A stretch of DNA of 14,032 bases. Origin: JBFJVZ01 sp041623895. Its GTDB lineage: Bacteria > Planctomycetota > Planctomycetia > Pirellulales > Pirellulaceae. The position numbers and the translations under genes were made by a program. Location: contig JBFJVZ010000185.1 of the NCBI GenBank assembly GCA_041623895.1, forward strand, positions 1 to 14,032, in the 5' to 3' direction. Position 1 is the stretch's first letter. Each line of letters opens with the position of its first letter. Below are positions 7,936 through 14,032 of the stretch, piece by piece. The notes under the pieces are model-generated. The model was not told the DNA's origin, made no database searches, and saw only the letters and a list, made by a program, of their open reading frames with translations.

Positions 7936-8018
7936 CGATGGCCGTAAGGCCATCGGCAGTGCGCGAGCCGCTCAGGCGTCACGGCTCACTACCGCTAAAC
8001 GGGACGCATGTGTTAGCG
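7936..8018. other. Hairpin cluster just downstream of rpoD, possible transcript end
   Basis: Three inverted repeats follow the rpoD stop by 27-110 nt. The first is a perfect 8-bp stem CGATGGCC/GGCCATCG (7936-7943 and 7948-7955) with a GTAA loop, a GNRA-type tetraloop in RNA. The second is GAGCCG/CGGCTC (7965-7970 and 7982-7987). The third is CGCTAA/TTAGCG (7993-7998 and 8013-8018). No T-run follows any of them, so Rho-independent termination is not clearly supported; they may stabilise the rpoD 3' end or belong to a repeat. Confidence 0.4.
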
Positions 8019-8177
8019 CAGCGAATCGTGCATTTTCAGATATCTCGTAGGCCAGGAACAAGGAGAGTGTCCGGCTTAGTAGGAACTGCTGCTCAATAAT
8101 CATGAAATAAGACCACGAAGTGATGGCAGCGTAAGTCCTGGGCCGCCCCCCCAAAGACCAGGTTCGCATCCATTTAG

Positions 8178-8408
8178 CTGCGGAGCAGCGAAAGCGTAAA
8201 GCCTGGGGTGAACCAACGAGCGACCGCGAAATTGGTGTAACCCCAGGAAAACGAACCGCAGAATAGCTCTCCCCGCGGGGATTTGGCGGCGTAGCCGCCA
8301 AATCGCCGCGGGGAAAATTGGGTTGGATATCGCGATTCCTGGGGCTGCGGAATGCTCGCTCAGACGAGCAATCCTGACCCCAGGCTCTATTCTGCCACTG
8401 CTACGCAG
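8178..8408. repeat. 231-bp nested inverted repeat, possible structured RNA or mobile repeat
   Basis: Successive complementary segments share one centre near 8292. CTGCGGAGCAG (8178-8188) faces CTGCTACGCAG (8398-8408) with one mismatch. AGCCTGGGGT (8200-8209) faces ACCCCAGGCT (8377-8386). CCCCAGGAA (8241-8249) faces TTCCTGGGG (8336-8344). A central hairpin spans 8270-8314, with about 20 paired bases, one G-G mismatch and a GTA loop. The same DNA can instead fold as three hairpins in a row: 8202-8247 (CCTGGGGT/ACCCCAGG plus ACCAA/TTGGT), 8270-8314, and 8338-8384 (CCTGGGG/CCCCAGG enclosing a stem with a 6-nt loop). It sits between convergent genes and lacks T-runs. It could be a dispersed repeat, a bidirectional transcription boundary or an RNA element. 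Confidence 0.75.
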
Positions 8409-8609
8409 TTGTCGCATTGTTGTGACCAATCAAACCGTTAACGCCGGCAACTATCGTGACTCAGGAGAAAAGCCAAGCTCAAATTACTTCCTAAGCCAAA
8501 CGCTCTGCTTGTCCTGGCCTGCCGATGATCACACATCAATGATGAAATTGCGCTAATGAGACGCGTTTTGCTCTGCCGCGGGCCGGGAAACGCGGATCGC
8601 TGAAGACGA

Positions 8610-9593
8610 TCAGGAACCGGCCTGGACTACCGGTTGGGTGTGTCGGTCGCTACACAGGACCACCAACAAGTTGGAGACCAATGTAGCACGCTGGTCATCA
8701 GTCAATTCAACAATACCGTCCCGCTGTAGGTGCTCAAGCGCCATCTCGACCATGCCGACGGCACCGTCGACGATCTTGGTTCGCGCCGCCACGACGGCGC
8801 CCGCTTGTTGACGCTGCAGCATCGCCGCGGCAATTTCGGGCGCGTAGGCGAGATGGCTGATGCGAGCCTCTAAGACGTTGACGCCAGCTTTCTGCAAACG
8901 TTCCTGGATGTCTTCGCGCAACCGGTCGCAGATCTCTTCGGTACTGCCGCGCAGCGAAACCACGTGATCGTCTTTGCTGTCGTAAGGATAGCGAGTGGCA
9001 AGACTCCGCAGGGCGGCTTCGCTTTGCACTTCGACAAAGTGCTCAAAGTCGTCCACCTCAAACAAGGCTTCGGCGGTATCGACGACTTTCCACACGACGA
9101 CGGCCGAGATCTCGATAGGATTCCCGTCGCGGTCGTTCACCTTCGACGGCTTACTGACAGTCCGTGATTTTTGTTGGGTAACGATGCCTTGAGCGTTCTT
9201 GGTCTCGGGCGTGCTGGACGATCCCGTTTCGAAGTTTCGCACCCGGAGGCTTACTTTCTTCTTCGAGTAGAAGGGGTTCACCCAAAAGAAACCCGTATCC
9301 TTGACCGTGCCGCGGTACTCGCCGAACAACAGCAAGACGCGTGAATCGTTGGGGGCGATCGCCATCAAACCAAACAAGCCAATCAGACCTGCGGGCACAG
9401 CCAGAACAGCCGGAATCACCAGCAACACTCCCACTGCTCCCATCAATGCCCCAAGCATGATCATGGGGACCGCCAGGACGACACAGGCCAGGCAAATGAA
9501 CAATGGGGCCCAGCCGGGCATGACGTGGACCAGTTTCTCAACTTGTGTCGGAGGGCCCAAATCCGCTGAACCTGATGCTTGGGGGCTCGTCAT
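8610..9593 (-). CDS. SPFH/band-7 domain membrane protein
   Basis: 327 residues. A polar Ser/Pro/Gln-rich N-terminus is followed by two hydrophobic helices at about 28-50 and 53-79, then an SPFH (stomatin/prohibitin/flotillin) domain at about 80-270. Visible family features are GTVKDTGFFWVNPF at 95-108, the strand EISAVVVWKVVDTAEALFEV at 161-180, and the C-terminal helix NVLEARISHLAYAPEIAAAM at 239-258, followed by a Gln/Ala-rich segment. Such proteins oligomerise on membranes, organise microdomains and often regulate membrane proteases; the partner here is unknown. No NfeD-like or FtsH gene is adjacent. The start has a GGAG 6 nt upstream. The stop is near a convergent intergenic region shared with rpoD. 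Confidence 0.9.
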   Translation of the reverse strand: MTSPQASGSADLGPPTQVEKLVHVMPGWAPLFICLACVVLAVPMIMLGALMGAVGVLLVIPAVLAVPAGLIGLFGLMAIAPNDSRVLLLFGEYRGTVKDTGFFWVNPFYSKKKVSLRVRNFETGSSSTPETKNAQGIVTQQKSRTVSKPSKVNDRDGNPIEISAVVVWKVVDTAEALFEVDDFEHFVEVQSEAALRSLATRYPYDSKDDHVVSLRGSTEEICDRLREDIQERLQKAGVNVLEARISHLAYAPEIAAAMLQRQQAGAVVAARTKIVDGAVGMVEMALEHLQRDGIVELTDDQRATLVSNLLVVLCSDRHTQPVVQAGS

Positions 9594-9599
9594 AACTTT

Positions 9600-9603
9600 C
9601 TCC
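9600..9603 (-). promoter_or_regulatory. Ribosome binding site of the SPFH gene
   Basis: On the minus strand GGAG lies 6 nt before the ATG at 9593, fixing this start. Confidence 0.55.
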
Positions 9604-9792
9604 AGCTCGCTGCTTTGTTACTGCCGAAATGATTTCCTCGTGGCACTGCCTGATAGGTCAAATTAGACGTCATCAGGGGCGCGCGAAACACAAAATCCAC
9701 TCATGCGACTGTGGCATGTGATGGTGAGAATTGAATTTACCAGACAATTGGCAAGGCAGGTTGATTGCTTTGTCAGGCATCGGTTTTGGGGC

Positions 9793-10034
9793 AGCGGAGC
9801 TCGCCAACGGCCTGTTGATTTACACAATAGCCGCGAGATGTGGGTGCTGATGGTAACCCGAAGTGTTAGTTTTGAAGTTGCGGTTTTGCGTGGCGGATTA
9901 GAAAATCACAACCCGACGCGTCAGCGAGGGACCCGTCAAGGCCGTTTTTCCCTTGCTTACGCGGCGGATTTACCAAAGAAGCGCAAGTTGAAAAGTCGGG
10001 TTACTAAATCAACAAGCCGTTGGCGTCTTCCGCT
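9793..10034. repeat. 242-bp imperfect inverted repeat (MITE-like)
   Basis: Outer arms are 9793-9822 and 10005-10034. Within them, 21-nt segments 9802-9822 and 10005-10025 are reverse complements with one mismatch, extended outward by AGCGGA/TCCGCT. Moving inward, GTAACCCGA (9853-9861) pairs with TCGGGTTAC (9996-10004). TTTTGAAGTTGCG (9870-9882) pairs with 9982-9994 at 11 of 13 positions. An inner pair, 9913-9931 with 9949-9967, matches at 16 of 19. The left arm has about 30 extra bases (9823-9852). There is no transposase. From memory, the Asn-Pro-Thr-Arg-Gln-Arg-Gly peptide encoded across the centre recurs in spurious ORFs of Rhodopirellula-type genomes, suggesting a multi-copy family. Confidence 0.75.
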
Positions 10035-10068
10035 ACGACTCACACCCCGATATTCACCCGGCAAACCA

Positions 10069-10524
10069 TTAGGGATGAAGCTCTGACGTGGACGGTGCTT
10101 CATGCGCCGACGATTCTTCCAGACGCAATGGAGTGGCGTTTGCCTTGGCTCGCAGCCAATTGACCGATTTCAGCACCGGGCCTATGCGAATGATCTTGCC
10201 TTCCAAGCGGTGCTTGCCGGGAAAGTCCAGCAGCAATACACCAACTACGATGGTCAGCAATCCTTGTCCGGGCAGCAGCAGCATTGCCAGTCCCGCCAAG
10301 ACCAAAATCCCACCCGCCAGGTTCTTGATGATCAGCCCCGTCCATCGCAGGATCGGATGCTGGTCGGCGAAGGGCAATCGGGGTCGCTTTCGCGGCAAGA
10401 AGTAGTCCTCGGGGATCCGGACTACCAGCCAGGGCACGACAATGATGCTGCCGACAAAGACCATCCCCGAAAACGCGGCGATCCACCAGATCGCTTCTCG
10501 GTGCTCCTGCAGCAGCGCCCACAT
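10069..10524 (-). CDS. PGPGW-like small membrane protein
   Basis: 151 residues from the ATG at 10524. One hydrophobic segment at about 11-35 is followed by a basic/Pro-rich loop (44-52), then a long hydrophobic region at about 60-100 that contains PGQG at 85-88 and is followed by LLLDFPGKHRLEGKIIR at 97-113. The Pro-Gly-x-Gly motif between helices and the trailing Pro-Gly-Lys resemble the putative transmembrane PGPGW family, whose function is unknown. The C-terminal 30 residues are hydrophilic. The frame stays open upstream to a TTG at 10638, but that extension runs through a 30-bp palindrome and puts polar, Cys-containing residues before the first helix, so I prefer the shorter protein. No strong Shine-Dalgarno is seen at either start. 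The next gene upstream is on the same strand, 219 nt away, separated by a repeat. Confidence 0.7.
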   Translation of the reverse strand: MWALLQEHREAIWWIAAFSGMVFVGSIIVVPWLVVRIPEDYFLPRKRPRLPFADQHPILRWTGLIIKNLAGGILVLAGLAMLLLPGQGLLTIVVGVLLLDFPGKHRLEGKIIRIGPVLKSVNWLRAKANATPLRLEESSAHEAPSTSELHP

Positions 10525-10603
10525 CTTACTGGACCGGCGATAATAGTCGAATTGACAGCGCGCGCATGGCGTTCGAGTGATTGACGAAGCAGCAGCATTC
10601 ATG

Positions 10604-10633
10604 TCTGGACAAACCACTAGTGCTTTGTCCAGA
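10604..10633. repeat. 30-bp near-perfect palindrome
   Basis: The two 15-nt halves (10604-10618 and 10619-10633) are reverse complements with one C-C mismatch and contain CACTAGTG at the centre. It overlaps the left end of the inverted-repeat element at 10617-10747, so it looks like two element ends placed head to head. Confidence 0.7.
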
Positions 10634-10747
10634 TTCAATCGTAGGGTGGTGGTCCTCGCCGATGTCGCCAGACTTCGGCGTATCGTGGAACGTACCGAAT
10701 TCTGGCGAATCCGGCTACGTATGAGTCAAAAGTTGACAGAGCACTAG
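10617..10747. repeat. 131-bp element with terminal inverted repeats (MITE-like)
   Basis: CTAGTGCTTTGTC at 10617-10629 and GACAGAGCACTAG at 10735-10747 are reverse complements at 12 of 13 positions. Inside, TCGCCAGACTTCGG (10665-10678) and CCGAATTCTGGCGA (10695-10708) match at 13 of 14, and CGTAG/CTACG (10640-10644 and 10715-10719) also pair. No coding capacity. The right terminal repeat contains the TAG stop codon (minus strand, 10744-10746) of the adjacent secreted-protein gene. A non-autonomous mobile repeat is likely; a transcription boundary is the alternative. Confidence 0.65.
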
Positions 10748-11229
10748 CGAGGCTTATCTTGCTTCAAGAAATCATTCACCGAATCGTTCTGCTGCGGCTT
10801 TTTCAAAGACGGGTTCAAAAGCGATTCAAAGAAGCCAACTTGCTTGACCTCAGGTGGTTGTGGTGTCTCTGGCTTGGGTGCAAAAAGATTGCTGGGAAGC
10901 AGTCGTTTTGGATTCAAAACTTGTTTGGTCTTATTCCAACTTCGATTTGCCGTTTCAGAGACTTCCGTGACCAGGCTGTTTTTCTTTTTCTTGATGCGAG
11001 TCTTTTCGTCGGTGGAGGGCATGACCTGCTGGAACGTCGGCATCTTAGGCATCTTCCAGTTCATCGGGTTCAAGCCACTGACGACACGCCCAATCGGAGT
11101 CTGGCCAAGTGTATTGCTGGTCGTTCGGTCGCTGAAAGATCCTGATTCTTGAGCCGGTGCGGATTCCGCTGCCAGCGCAACGACTAGTGCCACGGCAATC
11201 AGCGACGTACGAGTAGTTGGCATTGCCAT
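10744..11229 (-). CDS. Small secreted protein of unknown function
   Basis: 161 residues. An N-terminal signal peptide has a basic start, a hydrophobic core at about 9-21 and a probable cleavage after APA (24-26). The mature part has LNPMNWKMPKMPTF at 53-66, a basic cluster KKKK at 80-83, and a Pro/Lys-rich second half with repeated Leu-Asn-Pro and Leu-Leu-Pro-type motifs (for example LNPKRLLP at 105-112 and LLNPSLKKP at 137-145). No enzyme motif or cysteine pair is seen. I associate this Met/Asn/Pro/Trp pattern with conserved planctomycete hypothetical proteins, but this is from memory. The ATG at 11229 is chosen because GGAGGAG lies 9 nt upstream; a second ATG at 11223 is possible. The gene is divergent from alaS, and its stop codon lies inside a repeat end. 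Confidence 0.75.
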   Translation of the reverse strand: MAMPTTRTSLIAVALVVALAAESAPAQESGSFSDRTTSNTLGQTPIGRVVSGLNPMNWKMPKMPTFQQVMPSTDEKTRIKKKKNSLVTEVSETANRSWNKTKQVLNPKRLLPSNLFAPKPETPQPPEVKQVGFFESLLNPSLKKPQQNDSVNDFLKQDKPR

Positions 11230-11643
11230 CGAAACAGTCTCCTCCAATGGTAAAAGTGTGTCCCACGCGGTCAGCTGGAACATCAGCAATTCGTCTTTAG
11301 GTCGCCTATCGCAATTTCAACTTACCTGTGACAACCCCAAATTGCGGGTTTCAGTCGCCGGACGGCTCGGGCCATCAGTTTCATGCCGGAAATTGTGGAG
11401 CACGGGAATCACGCCGGCCGGGTGAACGCCAACCAGCTCAGCCGCGTCCTGTTTCACGGTCGCCTGGACTGCCTCGACGCCCGCCGGACCGGTTCGTCAC
11501 ACAGTGGCCTCTGCCGGGGGCCGCTGGTTCGATATCATCGTGGTCGACGGCTGGCAACTTCCGCCGCCAGATAGGTGGCTGGCTTCCAAGTCGCTATTGC
11601 TGCTCCCTATGAATTCCCAACGAAACCTGCCGATCGTTTGACA
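11230..11643. other. Divergent intergenic region between the secreted-protein gene and alaS
   Basis: 414 nt that should hold both divergent promoters. Apart from the ribosome binding site at 11239-11245 I see nothing specific: no large palindrome, no T-box or other riboswitch that I recognise, and only short plus-strand open frames without family character. A TTGACA at 11638-11643 touches the alaS ATG and is too close to be its -35 element. Confidence 0.5.
11239..11245 (-). promoter_or_regulatory. Strong ribosome binding site of the secreted-protein gene
   Basis: On the minus strand GGAGGAG lies 9 nt before the ATG at 11229. It rules out an ATG 60 nt further upstream (11289), which would bury the signal peptide behind a polar extension. 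Confidence 0.65.
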
Positions 11644-14032
11644 ATGAAAACTGACGAGCTACGCGAAAAATACCTTGAATTCTTCGAGACCAAAGGCTGC
11701 GTTCGACGCCCGAGCGATGTCTTGGTACCAACCTGGGATCCATCCGTCTTGTTCACCCCCGCCGGAATGAACCAGTTTAAGGATCATTTCTTGGGCAAAG
11801 TGAAATTGGACTTCACCCGTGCCGCGACTTGTCAAAAATGCTTGCGGACTGGCGACATTGACAATGTTGGTCGGACTGCTTTTCACCATACCTTCTTTGA
11901 GATGCTGGGAAATTTCAGCTTCGGCGATTACTTCAAAGAGGACGCGATCTGCTGGGCCTGGGAATTCTTGACCGACAAAAAATGGCTCGGCATTTCGCCC
12001 GATCAGTTGTCGGTGACCGTCTACAAAGATGACGACGAAGCCTACGGGTTGTGGAAGGAAAAGATCGGTTTGTCGGATGTCCGCATCACTCGGATGGACG
12101 AAGACGAGAATTTCTGGCCCGCATCAGCACCCAGCAAGGGCCCCGACGGCGTATGTGGTCCTTGCAGCGAGATCTACTATCACTTGGATGATGGCAGCGA
12201 TGTTGAGATTTGGAACCTGGTGTTCACTCAATTCAATCGCGTGGGCGACCCGCCTGATAACTTGAAAATGCTGCCTAGCAAAAACATCGACACCGGTATG
12301 GGACTGGAGCGAACGGCCAGTGTGCTGCAGGGCGTGCCGACAAATTTCCACATCGACAACTTGTACTCTATCTTGCTGTCGGCAGCAGACGTGGTTGGTA
12401 TCAAGTACCAGTACGACAGTGATGACGGCCGCCGGCTCCGGCGAATCACCGATCACGCCCGCGCCTGCACCTTCGCTATTCACGAAAATGTGTATCCGGG
12501 TCCGAAAGACGCTAAGTATGTTGTCAAAAGGCTGATCCGCCGTGCGGTGCTGGATGGATATCAAATGAATCTTCGCGAGCCGTTCTTGTATCGGCTGGTG
12601 GAAGCCGTTGCGGAATCTGCCAAAGTTCCGTACCCCGAATTAATGGAGACTACCGGGCGGGTGGCGGAAGTCATCGAGTCGGAAGAGAAAGCATTCTTTG
12701 CCACCATCGATGGCGGCATGAAGCGGATCGAGCAGCTTTTCGAGCAGATGCGCGACGAATCAGCCGTGATGGTACCCGGCACCGTGGCTGCGGAATTGAA
12801 CACCACGTACGGTGTTCCCCCCGAGTTATTGAAGACTCTGAGTGCCGAACAAAATTTCACCTTTGATTGGGCCGGCTATCGACGCGCCATGGACGAGCAT
12901 GCGATTGTCAGCGGCGCCGGTCAGCGCGCGCTTTTTCAAACCGGGCCACTGGAAACTCTAAAAGAAGCGCTGCGCGAGACTCCGTTTGTCGGCTACGACT
13001 CGTTGCAAGCGGACGCAGTCATCAAAGGCATTATTACCGGCAGCGGCGGCAAGGGTGATGACGACGACGGGCAATTGCTAAGCCACGTGGACCGACCCGG
13101 CGAGACCGAGTTGCGAGTCGTGCTGAGCAAGTCACCTTTCTACGGTGAAGCAGGCGGACAAATCGGCGATACGGGCACGATCAGCAGCGATGGTTTTGAG
13201 TTCGTAGTTACGGATACCCAAAAACATGCCGGCTTGATTGTTCACCATGGAAAATTGATAAAGGGCGAACTTCACGAAGGCCAATCGTGTACTGCCGTTG
13301 TTGACGGTGACCGCCGTGGTGCCCTGGCAAGAGCTCATTCGGCCACTCACGTCTTGCACTACGCCCTGCACAAGAACGTTGGCGACCATGCACAACAACA
13401 GGGCAGCAAAGTTGAACCCGACCGCCTGCGGTTTGACTTTACCAATCAAAAAGCAATCCCCGATGATGCCTTGGTGCAGATTGAAAAGGACGTCTGGGAA
13501 CAGATCGACCATTCGGATCCGGTCGATTGGCAAAACGTGCCACTAGCCGAGGCCCGGCAGGCCGGGGCCATGATGCTGTTTGGGGAAAAGTACCCGGATC
13601 CTGTCCGCATGGTATCGATGGGTGACTTTAGCAAAGAATTATGTGGCGGCACCCACGTGAGCAATACTGCTGAAATCGAGGCGTTCGAGCTGGTGGTTGA
13701 GGAAAGCGTTTCGGCCGGCACCCGACGCATCGAAGCGTTGACCGGTCCGCGGGCCGAATCGCATCGACTGCAAACGAGGCAATTGTTGGCGGAAGTTGCT
13801 GCCGTACTTGGTTGCGACGCAGAGCATGCTTTGGCCGCGACCGAACAATTGAGCGAAGAAATCCGGCATTTGAAGAAAGAATTGTCCTCGGGAAAATCTT
13901 CGCAGCATGCGGCTGACTTTCAATACAACGTCGGCGGGACGGCGGTCGACACAAACGACTACAACGCGGTGCGGAGCGCCGTGCGGGCAATCACGCGGCG
14001 ATTAAACGTTTCCAACGATGAAGTCACCGACA
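11644..14032 (+). CDS. alaS: Alanine-tRNA ligase AlaS (3' partial)
   Basis: The first 796 residues of alanyl-tRNA synthetase, which charges tRNA-Ala and hydrolyses mischarged Ser- or Gly-tRNA-Ala. The class II catalytic core has TWDPSVLFTPAGMNQFKDHF at 30-49, RTAFHHTFFEMLGNFSFGDY at 77-96 (motif 2) and DTGMGLERTASVLQG at 216-230 (motif 3). The tRNA-binding helical region follows to about 450. The editing domain carries GEAGGQIGDTG (501-511), HSATH at 565-569 and CGGTH at 667-671, giving the expected zinc ligands H565, H569, C667 and H671. The coiled-coil start of the C-terminal domain is at about 725-750. The reading frame is intact to the last base, so the missing C-Ala end (probably around 80 residues) lies beyond the window. 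The ATG at 11644 matches the family N-terminus; no clear Shine-Dalgarno precedes it. Confidence 0.96.
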   Translation, partial: MKTDELREKYLEFFETKGCVRRPSDVLVPTWDPSVLFTPAGMNQFKDHFLGKVKLDFTRAATCQKCLRTGDIDNVGRTAFHHTFFEMLGNFSFGDYFKEDAICWAWEFLTDKKWLGISPDQLSVTVYKDDDEAYGLWKEKIGLSDVRITRMDEDENFWPASAPSKGPDGVCGPCSEIYYHLDDGSDVEIWNLVFTQFNRVGDPPDNLKMLPSKNIDTGMGLERTASVLQGVPTNFHIDNLYSILLSAADVVGIKYQYDSDDGRRLRRITDHARACTFAIHENVYPGPKDAKYVVKRLIRRAVLDGYQMNLREPFLYRLVEAVAESAKVPYPELMETTGRVAEVIESEEKAFFATIDGGMKRIEQLFEQMRDESAVMVPGTVAAELNTTYGVPPELLKTLSAEQNFTFDWAGYRRAMDEHAIVSGAGQRALFQTGPLETLKEALRETPFVGYDSLQADAVIKGIITGSGGKGDDDDGQLLSHVDRPGETELRVVLSKSPFYGEAGGQIGDTGTISSDGFEFVVTDTQKHAGLIVHHGKLIKGELHEGQSCTAVVDGDRRGALARAHSATHVLHYALHKNVGDHAQQQGSKVEPDRLRFDFTNQKAIPDDALVQIEKDVWEQIDHSDPVDWQNVPLAEARQAGAMMLFGEKYPDPVRMVSMGDFSKELCGGTHVSNTAEIEAFELVVEESVSAGTRRIEALTGPRAESHRLQTRQLLAEVAAVLGCDAEHALAATEQLSEEIRHLKKELSSGKSSQHAADFQYNVGGTAVDTNDYNAVRSAVRAITRRLNVSNDEVTD

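Larger units (their letters stand above)
7910..8609. other. Convergent intergenic region between rpoD and the SPFH gene
   Basis: 700 nt with no supportable gene. The open frames here have no family character and cross strong palindromes. Contents are the rpoD-proximal hairpins (7936-8018), the large nested inverted repeat (8178-8408), a C7 run at 8146-8152 and a weak CCGCG/CGCGG hairpin at 8576-8595 just past the SPFH stop. Nothing recognisable was seen in 8019-8177 or 8409-8575, apart from a short stretch near 8125-8142 resembling the left arm of the large repeat. Confidence 0.6.
9594..10068. other. Intergenic region between the PGPGW-like and SPFH genes
   Basis: 475 nt without a supportable gene; an open frame on the plus strand here reads through the repeat and looks spurious. 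About half is the inverted repeat at 9793-10034. The remaining 9594-9792 should hold the SPFH promoter, but no clear promoter was identified. Confidence 0.55.

Noticed and set aside
8155..8175. GGTTCGCATCC resembling a tRNA T-loop
   Set aside because: The bases on either side do not form the 5-bp T stem, and no anticodon arm or acceptor stem is found around it.
8100..8429. Open frames of about 109 codons on the minus strand between rpoD and the SPFH gene
   Set aside because: They cross the nested palindrome, have no ribosome binding site or family similarity, and are best explained as translation of a repeat.
9703..10086. 127-codon plus-strand open frame
   Set aside because: Most of it is the 9793-10034 inverted repeat, and the peptide is of the kind produced by repeats, with no domain.
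10525..10638. 38-residue N-terminal extension of the PGPGW-like protein from a TTG start
   Set aside because: The extension reads through the 30-bp palindrome and has no ribosome binding site; the protein from ATG 10524 starts sensibly before its first helix.
11638..11643. TTGACA as a -35 promoter element for alaS
   Set aside because: It abuts the start codon, leaving no room for a -10 element or a leader before the gene.

Overview
The window looks like a chromosomal, mostly housekeeping segment of a planctomycete, probably from the Pirellulales (Rhodopirellula-like). I infer this from the sequence character of the DnaG, RpoD and AlaS proteins, from a short secreted protein of a type I associate with that group, and from intergenic DNA packed with imperfect inverted repeats. 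No database search was possible, so the lineage is an inference.

Layout, left to right. (1) 2-1747 (+): the C-terminal part of a c-type cytochrome with six CXXCH haem sites and a C-terminal membrane anchor; its N-terminus lies outside the window. (2) 1767-2207 (+): a small four-helix membrane protein that may be its b-haem or quinone-facing partner. (3) 2108-3385 (-): a polytopic M48-type zinc metallopeptidase whose 3' end overlaps gene 2 by 100 nt in antisense. (4) 3386-4068: a divergent regulatory region with a large inverted repeat, a compact palindrome and a possible leader ORF. (5) dnaG (4069-5994, +) and rpoD (6245-7909, +), a primase and primary-sigma pair like the macromolecular-synthesis operon of other bacteria. 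(6) 7910-8609: a convergent intergenic region with hairpins and a 231-bp nested inverted repeat. (7) An SPFH/band-7 membrane protein (8610-9593, -). (8) 9594-10068: an intergenic region dominated by a 242-bp imperfect inverted repeat. (9) A PGPGW-like two-helix membrane protein (10069-10524, -). (10) A repeat with terminal inverted repeats (10604-10747) that includes the stop codon of the next gene. (11) A small secreted protein of unknown function (10744-11229, -). (12) alaS (11644 to the window end, +), cut off before its C-terminal domain.

The core genes cover replication priming (dnaG), basal transcription (rpoD) and translation (alaS). The left end adds a respiratory electron-transfer module. 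No phage, insertion sequence with transposase, CRISPR array, rRNA or tRNA was seen. The least explained DNA is the set of large, mutually unrelated intergenic palindromes. They resemble non-autonomous repeat families (MITE- or REP-like) or structured RNAs, and they are the best candidates for something undescribed here.
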